Below, one piece after another: positions 15,723 to 24,056 of a DNA stretch of 52,054 nucleotides (positions are counted from its first letter, which is position 1; the number at the start of each line of letters is the position of its first letter). The DNA is from an uncultured Oscillospiraceae bacterium (lineage in GTDB: Bacteria; Bacillota; Clostridia; Oscillospirales; Oscillospiraceae). The notes below the pieces were generated by a model that saw nothing but the letters and a program-made list of their open reading frames with translations, did no database searches and was not told the origin of the DNA. The translations under genes and the position numbers were made by a program. The DNA lies in assembly GCA_910588105.1 (NCBI GenBank), contig CAJUQD010000019.1, positions 1 through 52,054 of the forward strand. Reading direction: 5' to 3'.

Positions 15723-16259
15723 TCATAGGCGCAGTTCCATCTGCACGTCCCAAGGTTCGGCGGCGGCGTGATGGGCGTCCGATTCCTCCGCCTCCACGCA
15801 GCCCAGCGCCCGGTAGGCGGCGACCACCTCCGCCGCCGAGTGGGCGGAAATGTAGAGCTTTTCCGCCCCCGCCTCCCGGGCTGCGGCGCAGGCCAGACGG
15901 AACAGCGCTCCGCCCACGCCCCGCCCCCGGTGCGGCTCCGACACATAGAACAGCGCCAGGTCAGCGTACTGCCCACGGCTGCCCAACCGCTCCCCGGCCA
16001 GGGCGGCGAAGCCCACAACCTCCCCGCCGGAAAAGGCCCCGAAGGCCGCGCCGCCGCCCTCCACGGCGCGGAGCACCTGCGCCGCCATATCCCGGCGCTC
16101 CTCCGGCCTCCAGTCCTCGATATACTCCACCGGGCGCAGCTCCAGCGCCCCGCCCACCCGCCGCCAGCACTCCCTCACATGCTGGCGGCGGACAAATTGA
16201 TCCAGTGAACGTATTGTAAAGTTTCCCGCCCCCAGCGGTTCGTATGCCATTTCATCCAT
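15723..16259 (-). CDS. GNAT family N-acetyltransferase
   Basis: A 178-residue acetyl-CoA-dependent N-acetyltransferase. The acetyl-CoA loop is SEPHRGRGVGGALFRLACAAAREAGAEKLYIS, preceded by the strand VVGFAALAGERLG; the tail YRALGCVEAEESDAHHAAAEPWDVQMELRL completes the fold. It starts 9 bp after the mutL stop, in the same operon, so it is cotranscribed. Two starts are possible (ATG 16259 or the Met at codon 4). Substrate unknown. Confidence 0.85.
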   Translation of the reverse strand: MDEMAYEPLGAGNFTIRSLDQFVRRQHVRECWRRVGGALELRPVEYIEDWRPEERRDMAAQVLRAVEGGGAAFGAFSGGEVVGFAALAGERLGSRGQYADLALFYVSEPHRGRGVGGALFRLACAAAREAGAEKLYISAHSAAEVVAAYRALGCVEAEESDAHHAAAEPWDVQMELRL

Positions 16260-16268
16260 CCTGTGCGC

Positions 16269-18260
16269 CTATACCCGCCGGAATTGTTTTTCCAGCTGCT
16301 TTTTCGTCAGCTCAATGGCCACCGGCCTGCCGTGGGGGCAGTACTTCACCGCCCCGCTCATCACCAGCCGGGCCACCTCCTCCAGCTCCTCCCGGCCGCT
16401 GCGCCAGCCCCCCTTGATGGCCGCCTTGCATGCCATGGTGTGGAGCAGCTCGTCCCGGGCGGACGAGGGGTCGGCCGCCCGGGCCAGCCTCAGCCGCCGG
16501 GCCAGCCCGCCCAACGCCTCTTCAATATCCCCGGCGTCCAGGTAGTCTGGCGCGGAGCGCACCGCCAGGGCGTTCCCGCCGTACTGCTCCACCTCAAAGC
16601 CAAACCGGGCCAGCAGCTCCCCCTGCCCCAGCAGAATCTCCAGCTCCTCCGGCGGGGGCGCGAGGGTTACGGGGGTGAGCAGCTCCTGCACCATGGGCTG
16701 GTAATCCTCCGCCTTGAGCCGGTCGAAGTTGGCCCGCTCGTGGGCAGCGTGCTTGTCGATGAGCAGCGCCTTGTCCCCCTGCTCCACCACCACATAGGTG
16801 CGGAACAGCTCCCCCCGGACCACCCAGGCCTCCTCCCCCGGGGTGGGGGAAGGTTTCTCCTCCGAAACGGGCTGGATGGGCACAGGGCTGCCTTTTTCCG
16901 CCGGAGCGGACTCCCGGGCGGGCTTCTCCTCCCGGATTGGGGCTGGGGCGGGCTGTTCCGGCTCCGCTTTTGCCGGGGATGGGCCTTTCTCCCCGGCCCG
17001 GGGCTCCGCCCGCACCTCCGGCAGGGGCTCCACCCACTGGAAGGGGGAGTCCGCTTTCCCCCGCCCCTGGGGCGCGGGGGCCGGTTTGGCCGGGGCGGGC
17101 GGCTGGGGCCGGACGGCGGGCTCCGCGCCCCCCAGGGGCTTGAACCGGGCGGCGGGCATGAACTGCGTCCCCGCCAGCGTTTTCGCCCCGTCGTTCAGCG
17201 GCAGGCTGGCCTGGTTGGGTGTCACCGTGTCCGACGGCTTCACCCCCGGTATGGCCGCCTGGGGCCGGGTGTGGTCCCGGTCCAGCGCGGAGAGCACCGC
17301 GTGGTACACCGCGGCAAACACCGCCTGTTCCCGCTGGAACTTCACCTCGGTCTTGGTGGGGTGGACGTTCACATCCACCTGGGCGGGGCTGACGGCGAGG
17401 TGGATGACGCAGCCGGGGAATTTGCCCACCATCTTCTGGTTCTTATAGGCCTCCTCCACCGCCGCCGTCATGAGCCGGCTCTTGACATACCGGCCGTTGA
17501 CGAAAAAGTGCTGGTAGCCCCGGCTCCCCCGGCAGCAGGCGGGCAGGGAGGCAAACCCCTCCACGTCCATCCCCTCCCCGCTGCCCTTTACGGGGAGCAG
17601 GCCCAGGGCGATGTCCCGGCCCATGACGGCGTAGACGGCGCTTTTGAGCTGCCCGTCTCCGGGGGTGAGCAGCTCCTGCTTCCCGTCCCGGATGAACTTC
17701 ACCGACAGCTCCGGGTGGGACAGGGCGGTGCGCTGCACCACCGCGAACACGGCGGCCCCCTCCGCCGTATCCTTTTTCATGAACTTCAGCCGGGCTGGGG
17801 TGTTGTAAAACAGCTCCCGCACGGTCATAACCGTCCCTTTGGGGCAGCCCGCCTCCTCCCGGCCCACCACCTCCCCCGCCTCCACGGCGAGGGCCGTGCC
17901 CAGCGTCTCCCCCCCGGTGCGGGTGAGCAGCTCCACGCGGGACACGGCGGAGATGGCGGCCAGCGCCTCCCCCCGGAAGCCCAGGGTGCCGATGGCCTCC
18001 AGGTCCCGCTCGGTGGAAATTTTGGAGGTGGCGTGGCGCAGGAAGGCGGTGGGGGCCTGGTCCGCCGGGATGCCGCAGCCGTCGTCGGTCACCCGGATGA
18101 GGGACATGCCGCCGTGGGCGATCTCCACCGTGACGGCGGACGCCCCGGCGTCGATGGCGTTTTCCAGCAGCTCCTTGACCACGCTGGCCGGGCGCTCCAC
18201 CACCTCGCCGGCGGCGATGAGGTCGGCCACATGGGGGGCCAGTACTTGAATATTGGGCAT
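16269..18260 (-). CDS. mutL: DNA mismatch repair protein MutL
   Basis: A 663-residue MutL with the GHKL ATPase domain (ENAIDAGAS, DDGCGI, TLGFRGEALAAI), the transducer domain, a Pro/Ala/Glu-rich linker of about 130 residues, and a C-terminal endonuclease-type domain. The nuclease motif reads DKHAAHERANFD, deviating from the usual DQHAxxExxxxE at Gln and the last Glu; ACKAAIKGG and YCPHGRP are also present. The start at 18260 (MPNIQVLAP) is the family start; the upstream extension is basic and unconserved. mutS is not adjacent, unlike in many Firmicutes. Confidence 0.94.
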   Translation of the reverse strand: MPNIQVLAPHVADLIAAGEVVERPASVVKELLENAIDAGASAVTVEIAHGGMSLIRVTDDGCGIPADQAPTAFLRHATSKISTERDLEAIGTLGFRGEALAAISAVSRVELLTRTGGETLGTALAVEAGEVVGREEAGCPKGTVMTVRELFYNTPARLKFMKKDTAEGAAVFAVVQRTALSHPELSVKFIRDGKQELLTPGDGQLKSAVYAVMGRDIALGLLPVKGSGEGMDVEGFASLPACCRGSRGYQHFFVNGRYVKSRLMTAAVEEAYKNQKMVGKFPGCVIHLAVSPAQVDVNVHPTKTEVKFQREQAVFAAVYHAVLSALDRDHTRPQAAIPGVKPSDTVTPNQASLPLNDGAKTLAGTQFMPAARFKPLGGAEPAVRPQPPAPAKPAPAPQGRGKADSPFQWVEPLPEVRAEPRAGEKGPSPAKAEPEQPAPAPIREEKPARESAPAEKGSPVPIQPVSEEKPSPTPGEEAWVVRGELFRTYVVVEQGDKALLIDKHAAHERANFDRLKAEDYQPMVQELLTPVTLAPPPEELEILLGQGELLARFGFEVEQYGGNALAVRSAPDYLDAGDIEEALGGLARRLRLARAADPSSARDELLHTMACKAAIKGGWRSGREELEEVARLVMSGAVKYCPHGRPVAIELTKKQLEKQFRRV

Positions 18261-18371
18261 AGCGCCTCGCTTTCTCCGCCTCTTGATATTTTGTGGCGGC
18301 AAGGGTATACTTTTATTGGGGAACCACTGAATAAAGATTAAATCGACGTGTGCGCATAAACGGATATCCCG

Positions 18372-18402
18372 GCGGGGGCGCGTCTGCGCCCCCGCTTTTT
18401 TG
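18372..18402 (+). terminator. Plus-oriented hairpin terminator between minus-strand genes
   Basis: Perfect 10-bp stem GCGGGGGCGC / GCGCCCCCGC, loop GTCT, followed by seven T on the plus strand. Both neighbouring genes (dtd and mutL) run on the minus strand, where the hairpin lacks a T tract, so it could stop antisense transcription. Confidence 0.55.
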
Positions 18403-18416
18403 CGTCCCGCAGGGCG

Positions 18417-18851
18417 CTACACCTCAAGCAATATGGTGATGGGCCCGTCGTTTTGGGAGAACACCTGCATCTCGGCTCCGAACTCCCCGTGCTCCACCCG
18501 GAAGCCCCTCTCCCGGCAGGCGGCCATAAACCGCTCATAGAGGGGGACGGCCAGCTCCGGCTTGGCCGCGTGGGAGAACCCCGGGCGGCGGGAGGAGGTG
18601 TCGGCGTACAGGGTGAACTGGCTCACCACCAGCAGCGCGCCCCCCACGGCAGCCAGATTAAGGTTCATCTTACCGTCCTCGTCGTCAAAAATGCGCAGGC
18701 CGCACACCTTATCGGCCAGCTTGTCGGCGCTGGCCTGGGTGTCCTCCGGGCCCACCCCCAGCAGCACCAGCAAGCCCGTGTCAATGGCCCCGTTTATCCT
18801 GCCGTCAATCTCCACACGGGCGTTTTTCACCCGGGTCACCACCGCGCGCAT
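18417..18851 (-). CDS. dtd: D-aminoacyl-tRNA deacylase
   Basis: Removes D-amino acids (and glycine) mischarged on tRNAs. The 144-residue length and the motifs are diagnostic: start MRAVVTRVKNARVEIDG, LLVLLGVGPEDT, the catalytic SQFTLYAD, and the C-terminal NDGPITILLEV (the Gly-cisPro loop family motif is NxGP). ATG 18851 follows AAGGAGG. It lies upstream of mutL and is driven by its own promoter at 18883-18911. Confidence 0.95.
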   Translation of the reverse strand: MRAVVTRVKNARVEIDGRINGAIDTGLLVLLGVGPEDTQASADKLADKVCGLRIFDDEDGKMNLNLAAVGGALLVVSQFTLYADTSSRRPGFSHAAKPELAVPLYERFMAACRERGFRVEHGEFGAEMQVFSQNDGPITILLEV

Positions 18852-18882
18852 GGCGGCACCTCCTTATTGCCTGTTTTCTGTC

Positions 18883-18911
18883 ATTATACACGGAAAAGGC
18901 CCTGCTGTCAC
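18883..18911 (-). promoter_or_regulatory. Promoter of the dtd-mutL cluster
   Basis: On the minus strand: GTGACA, 17-bp spacer, TATAAT, 32 bp before the dtd start codon. Confidence 0.65.
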
Positions 18912-18914
18912 GCC

Positions 18915-20297
18915 CTATTTCCCCACGCAGAACCGCTCGAAAATCCGCGCCGTCACATCCTCACGGACTGTCCGGCCCGTCAGCTCGCCCAGGGCGGCCA
19001 TGGCCTCCTCCACGTCGGCCACCACCGCGTCGGGGGGCATACCCGCCCCCAGGGCCTGCGTCCCCCGGCGCACCGCCCCAAGGGCCCGGCCCGCCGCCTC
19101 CGCCTGCCTTGCGTTGGTGAGCATGGCCCCGGCCTGCACGTTCTCCGGCGCGGGGAACAGCGCCGCCACCGCCTCCTCCAGCCCGGTCAGCCCCTGGCCG
19201 GTTTTGGCGGACAGGGAAACCATGGCGGCGGGGGCGTTCTCCGGCTGCGCGGCGCTCCACAACGCGCAGGGCCCCGTCAGATCCCGCTTGCTCACCACCC
19301 AGATCCAGGGCTTTCCCAACGAAGACGCCAGCTCCAGCACCTCCGCGTCCTCCGCCGTAAAGTCCGCCGACCCGTCGGTGACGGCCAGGATCAGCTCCGC
19401 CCCCTCCATGGCGGCGCGGGCGCGCTCCACCCCCAGCCGCTCCACCGCGTCCCCCGTCTCCCGCAGCCCCGCGGTGTCGATGAGCCGCAAAAGGACGCCG
19501 CCGAAGCTCAAGCGCTCCTCCACCGTATCCCGGGTGGTGCCGGGTATGTCGGTGACAATGGCCCGCTCCCGGCCCAGCAGGGCGTTGAACAGGGTGGACT
19601 TGCCTGCGTTGGGCCGTCCCACGATGGCGCAGGGTGCCCCCTCGTTCAAAAGCCGCCCCCGCCGGTAGGTGGCCGCCAAGGTGTCCAGCTTTGCCGCCGC
19701 CCGGCCCAGCGCCCCGGCCAGCTCCTCCCGCTCGAAGGGCTCAATGTCCTCGTCCGGGTAGTCCAGTACCGCGTGGAAGTGGGCACACAGGTCGGCCAGC
19801 TCCCGGTAAACGCCGTCCACCGCCCGGGCCAGCGCCCCCCCCAGCTGGCCCGCCGCCTGATAGACGGCGGCGGGGGTCTCGGCGTGGATCAGGCCGGCCA
19901 CCGCCTCGGTGCGGGTGAGATCCAGCTTACCGTTCAAAAATGCCCGCCGGGTGAACTCTCCCGGCCCGGCCTGCCGCGCCCCGGCGCTGAAGAGCGCCTC
20001 CAGCCCCAGGGTCAGGGCGGCGGGGGAGCCGTGGCACTGCAATTCCGCCGTGTCCTCGCCGGTGTAGCTGTGGGGGGCCCGGGAGACGGTGCAAAGGCAG
20101 TGGTCGATCACCGCCCCGTCCCTGTCCCGCAGCGCGCCGTACACCAGCGCCCGGTCGGGCCGCTGGGACATGGACCCGCCGCAGAAGGGGGTGAACACCT
20201 GGTCCACAGCGGGGACGGCCCCCGGCCCGGACAGGCGGAGTATGCCGATGGCGGAGGGGACCATGGGGGTGGCGATGGCAGCGATGGTATCGGTCAT
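18915..20297 (-). CDS. mnmE: tRNA modification GTPase MnmE
   Basis: With MnmG it makes the cnm5/cmnm5 modification of wobble U34. The 460-residue protein has the N-terminal formyl-THF-binding domain (DTIAAIATPMVPSAIGILRLSG), a helical domain, and an inserted GTPase domain: GRPNAGKSTLFNALLG (P loop), DIPGTTRDTVEE (K loop), DTAGLRET (G3) and VSKRDL (G4, variant of NKxD). It ends in the conserved FCVGK. mnmG, normally adjacent, is not in the window. ATG 20297 follows GAGGTG. Confidence 0.95.
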   Translation of the reverse strand: MTDTIAAIATPMVPSAIGILRLSGPGAVPAVDQVFTPFCGGSMSQRPDRALVYGALRDRDGAVIDHCLCTVSRAPHSYTGEDTAELQCHGSPAALTLGLEALFSAGARQAGPGEFTRRAFLNGKLDLTRTEAVAGLIHAETPAAVYQAAGQLGGALARAVDGVYRELADLCAHFHAVLDYPDEDIEPFEREELAGALGRAAAKLDTLAATYRRGRLLNEGAPCAIVGRPNAGKSTLFNALLGRERAIVTDIPGTTRDTVEERLSFGGVLLRLIDTAGLRETGDAVERLGVERARAAMEGAELILAVTDGSADFTAEDAEVLELASSLGKPWIWVVSKRDLTGPCALWSAAQPENAPAAMVSLSAKTGQGLTGLEEAVAALFPAPENVQAGAMLTNARQAEAAGRALGAVRRGTQALGAGMPPDAVVADVEEAMAALGELTGRTVREDVTARIFERFCVGK

Positions 20298-20364
20298 GTG
20301 GGTTCACCTCACAGTTGGTTTGGCCCTATCTTACCACAGCCCGCCCCCTCTTTCAATGCGCGCC

Positions 20365-20394
20365 TTGCGTCCCCGGCCCATTTTGTGGTATACT
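20365..20394 (+). promoter_or_regulatory. Promoter of the SecB-like gene
   Basis: TTGCGT, 18-bp spacer, TATACT; start codon 33 bp downstream. Confidence 0.6.
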
Positions 20395-20426
20395 TATGAT
20401 TAAATCCAACAATGGAGGTATTTCCC

Positions 20427-20837
20427 ATGGCGGAACTCACCATGCTCTCCTATAAGCTCCAAGACCTGCAATTTTTCAATAAGCTGGACGCCCCGGGCCA
20501 GATCCAGCTGGAAAACAATTTTTCTTTCTCCGTGAACTATAACCGGGACAACACCCGCTGCATGGCCAAGCTCTACCAGTGCGTGAAGGACAAGACGGAC
20601 AGCCCCGACCACCGTTTTTTCGTGTCGGTGGAGCTGGCGGGCATTTTTGAGGTGACAGGCCCCCTCACCGACGAGGACAAGCGGGACTTCCATGTGGCCT
20701 GCTACCAGCAGCTCTTCCCCTGCGCAGAGCTGATTGCCAGGCAGACCTGCGCCGCCGGAGGTATGCCCAGCTTTCTTCTGCCGCGCCAGCGGATGAGCCG
20801 GGACAGCGTGGTGGTCAACCGGCCCGCCAACAGCTGA
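20427..20837 (+). CDS. SecB-like export chaperone family protein
   Basis: A 136-residue protein. LSYKLQDLQFFNKL at the N-terminus, QLENNFSFSVNYNRDN and HRFFVSVELAGIFEV in the middle, and the final CAAGGMPSFLLPRQ region match the SecB-like fold, including the family's beta strand with alternating aromatic residues and the late helix ending in GxPxLxLP. Classical SecB is proteobacterial; SecB-like proteins outside that group are less well understood and some act with toxin-antitoxin systems. No toxin or HTH gene is adjacent. ATG 20427 follows GGAGGT. Expressed alone between its promoter and terminator. Confidence 0.7.
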   Translation: MAELTMLSYKLQDLQFFNKLDAPGQIQLENNFSFSVNYNRDNTRCMAKLYQCVKDKTDSPDHRFFVSVELAGIFEVTGPLTDEDKRDFHVACYQQLFPCAELIARQTCAAGGMPSFLLPRQRMSRDSVVVNRPANS

Positions 20838-20839
20838 AA

Positions 20840-20872
20840 AAGCGCTCCCCGCCAAATAGTCGGGGAGCGCTT
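20840..20872 (+). terminator. Rho-independent terminator
   Basis: 12-bp stem AAGCGCTCCCCG / CGGGGAGCGCTT directly behind the stop codon, then TTGTTTTTC. Confidence 0.85.
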
Positions 20873-20895
20873 TTGTTTTTCTTTTGGGGGACGCT

Positions 20896-21179
20896 CAGCT
20901 TTTTGTCACGCTGCAAAGCGGCCAGGACGCTCGGGCGCTTTCGCTATGATTCAGGCAAAACCCGATCCCGCCTTGCGGGCTCTGGGCTTTTGCCTTCACT
21001 CCGCTCCAAGCTCCCTCGCTGTCCGCTTCTCCGCGCCCAGCTTTTTATCACGCTGCAAAGCGGCCAGGACGCTCGGGCGCTTTCGCTATGATTCAGGCAA
21101 AACCCGATCCCGCCTTGCGGGCTCTGGGCTTTTGCCTTCACTCCGCTCCAAGCTCCCTCGCTGTCCGCTTCTCCGCGCT
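20896..21179 (-). repeat. 142-bp tandem repeat, two full units
   Basis: Two nearly identical 142-bp units (20896-21037 and 21038-21179); I saw a single base difference (G/A near the start). On the minus strand each unit contains a nested hairpin: GGCAAAA outer arm, GCCCGC-AA-GGCGGG inner hairpin, TTTTGCC outer arm. The unit boundary coincides with the last bases and stop codon of the zinc-ribbon membrane protein gene, so the duplication runs from that gene's end. No coding role is likely. Confidence 0.85.
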
Positions 21180-21574
21180 CAGCTTTTCTCCTCAAACACC
21201 GCGCCGCAGGAGCGGCAGTGGACGGTGATGCGCCCCTTTCCCCGGGGCACCCGCATCTGCTGGCCGCAGTTGGGGCACTTGAAGTAGCGGTGCTCCTTGT
21301 CGTGGGCCCGGGCGCGGAAGGTGCTCCACCGGCGCAGCGCGGGCCGGACGGCCTGGAGGAACCTGGCGTTCTCCGCCCGGCGGCGCTCCAGGTTCCGGGA
21401 CAGGGAGCGGTACAGGCTGGCAACCACCAGGATCAGGGCCAGCAGCTCAAAAACCAGCATCCTGGTGAACAGGAACACCACATAGAGGATCACGTACAGG
21501 GCGATGAGCAGCAAGTTCAGCTGGTCGCCCCCGTAGCGCCCGGTCATGAATCGGGTCATATAGCGGCGGATCAT
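21179..21574 (-). CDS. Membrane protein with C-terminal zinc ribbon
   Basis: A 131-residue protein with two membrane helices (about residues 20-36 and 40-55), a basic Arg-rich cytoplasmic segment (RSLSRNLERRRAENARFLQAVRPALRRW), and a zinc ribbon at the end: CPNCGQQMRVPRGKGRITVHCRSCG. Proteins of this type are widespread in Clostridia and annotated only as zinc-finger membrane proteins. The stop codon is part of the boundary of the 142-bp tandem repeat that follows. Confidence 0.8.
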   Translation of the reverse strand: MIRRYMTRFMTGRYGGDQLNLLLIALYVILYVVFLFTRMLVFELLALILVVASLYRSLSRNLERRRAENARFLQAVRPALRRWSTFRARAHDKEHRYFKCPNCGQQMRVPRGKGRITVHCRSCGAVFEEKS

Positions 21575-21723
21575 GGGCGCTCACCTCCTACAGGGACCGG
21601 GTTCCGGGATTTTGAATAGTTCTATGATAGCGCTCTGAAATGTCCTAGTCAATGGGGTAACCGTAAACAAAATGTGAATTTCTGCCGTCCCGGCCCCTCC
21701 CAGGAGGTTTTTCCTTGTGCCTA

Positions 21724-21777
21724 TTGACAAACTCGATATTCGAGAATATAATAGGGGCAAAATACTCGAATATCGAG
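21724..21777 (+). promoter_or_regulatory. PadR-gene promoter with two CTCGAN3TCGAG operators
   Basis: Perfect TTGACA (21724-21729), 17-bp spacer and perfect TATAAT (21747-21752). Two 13-bp palindromes, CTCGATATTCGAG (21732-21744, in the spacer) and CTCGAATATCGAG (21765-21777, after the start site), are centred 33 bp apart. They are well placed for repression by the PadR protein encoded next. Confidence 0.85.
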
Positions 21778-21791
21778 AATGGAGGCGACCC

Positions 21792-22106
21792 ATGCCACGC
21801 GCAAAATTTCAGACCTTGACGGAGCAGATGTTCTACATCCTTTTGTGCCTGCGGGAGGAGTGTTATGGCATGGACATCCTGGACAAGGTGCCCGCCATCA
21901 CCCAGGGGCGGGTGAACGTGGGCTCCGGGACGCTCTATAACCTGCTGGAGCAGTTTGCGCAGGCGGGGATGATCCGGGCGACCCGTGTGGAGGGGCGCAG
22001 GCGCAGCTACCTGCTGACGGATTTCGGCCGGGATATCCTGCGCCGGGAGTATAATCGTATCCGCGCCCAGGCGGAGGACTACCGCCTGGCCTTTGGAGAG
22101 GAGTGA
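21792..22106 (+). CDS. PadR family transcriptional regulator
   Basis: A 104-residue PadR winged-helix protein: LTEQMFYILLCLREECYGMDILDKV, then GSGTLYNLLEQFAQAGMI and RRSYLLTDFGRDIL, with a short C-terminal dimerisation helix. ATG 21792 follows GGAGG; the longer frame begins upstream of the promoter and is rejected. The stop is 6 bp before the DUF2812 start, so the two genes are an operon. PadR/DUF2812 pairs are common in Firmicutes, and autoregulation through the two upstream palindromes is likely (inference). Confidence 0.92.
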   Translation: MPRAKFQTLTEQMFYILLCLREECYGMDILDKVPAITQGRVNVGSGTLYNLLEQFAQAGMIRATRVEGRRRSYLLTDFGRDILRREYNRIRAQAEDYRLAFGEE

Positions 22107-22111
22107 GGGAA

Positions 22112-23500
22112 ATGAAAGAGACCAAACGCCGCGTGGAGCTGTTTTCCTTCTATGACCGCACCGGGTTGGAGGCCCACCTGGCCCGGATGGCGGGGCGGGG
22201 CTGGCTTTTGGAGAAGATCGGGGCATTCCTGTGGACCTACCACAAAATCGAGCCCAGGCAGCTGGCCTTTTCCGTGTGCTACTTCCCCAGGGCCTCCCAG
22301 TTCGACCCCGAGCCCAGCCAGGAGCAGCAGACCTTTTACGAGTTCTGCGCCCATACCGGCTGGACGCTGGCGGCGTCCAGCGCCCAGCTCCAGGTCTTTT
22401 ACAATGAGCGGCCCGACCCCATCCCCATCGACACCGACCCGGCGGTGGAGGTGGAGGCCATCCACCGCGCCATGAAACGGGGTGTCCTGCCCTCCCAGGC
22501 GCTGCTGCTGGGGGTGGCGGTGCTCAACGGGGCTCTGTTTGTCACCCGGCTGCTGGGCGACCCCATCGGCGTGCTGGCCAGCGCCGCCAACCTGTTCACC
22601 GGGCTGTGCTGGGTGCTTATCATCGCGCTGCTCGGGGTGGAGTGGGCCGGCTACTTCTCCTGGCGCCGCAAGGCGGTGCGGGCGGCCCAGCGGGGGGAGT
22701 TCTGCCAAACCCGCAGCCGCCGCAAGCTCCAGATCGCCTCCCTGGTCCTCCTGACCATAGGACTGGCCTATTATATCCTGTCCGTCCTCTCCTCCGGCAG
22801 CCGGATGATGGTCACCCTGATGGTTTTGATGTTCTGCGTCTACATCCCGGCGGTGTTTTTGCTGGTGTTCAACATCAGGGGGCTGCTCAAACGCCTGAAA
22901 GCCCCCGCCGGGGTGAACCGCGCCGTCTCCATCGCCGCCAGCCTCGTCCTGTCCCTGGCCATCCTGATGGGCATCACCTTCGGCACCTTTTACGCCTATG
23001 GCCGGGGCTGGCTGTCCCGGGATGCGGACGCGGCCTGGCTGCCCCTGGCGGTGGATGAGCTGACGGGCGCGGAACGCCAGGACTATATCAGGGCAAGCCT
23101 CACGGACCAATCCCTTCTGCTGGCCCGGTTCACCGCGCAGTAGCACCCCCGGCGGGGGGCGGAGCGCTATACGCAGCTGCCCTCCCTGGAGTATACCGTC
23201 ACCCTGGTGAAGGCCCCCTTCCTCTATGACCTGTGCAAAAGCTCCCTGCTCCACGACCGGGCGGAGCGCTGGAACCGGGACATGCCGGAGGGCAGCTGGT
23301 ATTTTTACGAACCGGCGGACCCCGCTCCCTGGGGGGCGGCAGAGGCGTACCAGTGGACCAGCCGAACCTCCGGCCCCTGGAACACCTACCTGCTGTGCTA
23401 CCCGGACCGCTTTGTGGAGATCGAGTTCGACCTGAAGTGGACCCCCACCCCTGCCCAGATGGCCCTCGCGGGGGAGCGGCTGGGCCGGGACGCGGTGTGA
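22112..23500 (+). pseudogene. DUF2812 membrane protein interrupted by an in-frame amber codon
   Basis: The frame from ATG 22112 (preceded by GAGAGGAG) runs 343 codons to TAG at 23141-23143, then stays open in the same frame without another stop to TGA at 23498-23500. The first part has the DUF2812 domain (residues 10-110) and about four membrane helices; the part after TAG (RYTQLPSLEYTVTLVKAPF, then WYFYEPADP) looks like the natural C-terminal region of the same protein. A CAG-to-TAG change is the simplest explanation. The 343-residue product may still be made; readthrough cannot be excluded. It pairs with the upstream PadR regulator. Confidence 0.75.
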
Positions 23501-23508
23501 TTTTCCCG

Positions 23509-23544
23509 TTGCGGCAAAGCCCCCGGCATGGTATACTTGCCGCA
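23509..23544 (+). promoter_or_regulatory. Promoter of the deaminase-apbE operon
   Basis: TTGCGG (23509-23514), 17-bp spacer, TATACT (23532-23537). An 8-bp inverted repeat TGCGGCAA / TTGCCGCA brackets the spacer and -10, a possible operator. Confidence 0.65.
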
Positions 23545-23567
23545 GAAACAAAAAGGGGGAATCCCAA

Positions 23568-24056
23568 ATGGCCCGCATCGACAAGACTAACTACTATCTG
23601 GACATCGCCGGAACCGTGCTGGAGCGGTCCACCTGCATGCGTCGGCACTATGGGGCCATCATCGTGCAGGACGACGAGATCGTCTCCTCCGGCTACAACG
23701 GCGCCCCCCGGGGGCGGAAAAACTGCGGCGATCTGGGCTACTGTGCCCGGGAGGCGCTGAACATCCCCTCCGGGGAGCGGTACGAGCTGTGCCGCTCCGT
23801 CCACGCCGAGGCCAACGCCATCATCTCCGCCCCCCGGCGGGAGGTGCTGGGGGCCACGCTGTACATGGTTTGCAAGGACCCGGAGACGGGGGCGCTCATC
23901 CCTGGCTCCACCTCCTGCTCCATGTGCCGCAGGCTCATCATCAACGCGGGCATTTCCCAGGTAATCATCCGGGACACCCCCACGGACTACCGGGTGGTGG
24001 ACGTGGAGCGGGAGTGGATCGACCGGGACGACTCCATCCCGGAGGCGGCGCAATGA
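23568..24056 (+). CDS. dCMP deaminase family protein
   Basis: A 162-residue zinc-dependent deaminase of the dCMP/ComEB type. The zinc site is formed by VHAEANAI (His and catalytic Glu) and the later STSCSMCRRLI cysteine pair; GYNGAPRG is the substrate-loop signature, and NCGDLGYCAREALNIPSGERYELC matches the inserted loop typical of dCMP deaminases. The likely reaction is dCMP to dUMP, feeding thymidylate synthesis. It has its own promoter and overlaps the apbE start by 4 bp (ATGA). Confidence 0.9.
   Translation: MARIDKTNYYLDIAGTVLERSTCMRRHYGAIIVQDDEIVSSGYNGAPRGRKNCGDLGYCAREALNIPSGERYELCRSVHAEANAIISAPRREVLGATLYMVCKDPETGALIPGSTSCSMCRRLIINAGISQVIIRDTPTDYRVVDVEREWIDRDDSIPEAAQ

Noticed and set aside
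16263..18341. 692-codon plus-strand open frame opposite mutL
   Set aside because: Same antisense pattern; mutL motifs are all present on the minus strand.
18303..18416. Small gene between mutL and dtd
   Set aside because: No ribosome binding site or plausible frame; it contains only the hairpin and AT-rich spacer.
20896..21179. CRISPR or coding duplication in the 142-bp tandem
   Set aside because: Two long, nearly identical units without unique spacers, and frames through them are broken or low-complexity.
22103..22111. GTG start of the DUF2812 gene at 22103
   Set aside because: It lies inside the ribosome binding site GGAGAGGAG; ATG 22112 is at the right distance.
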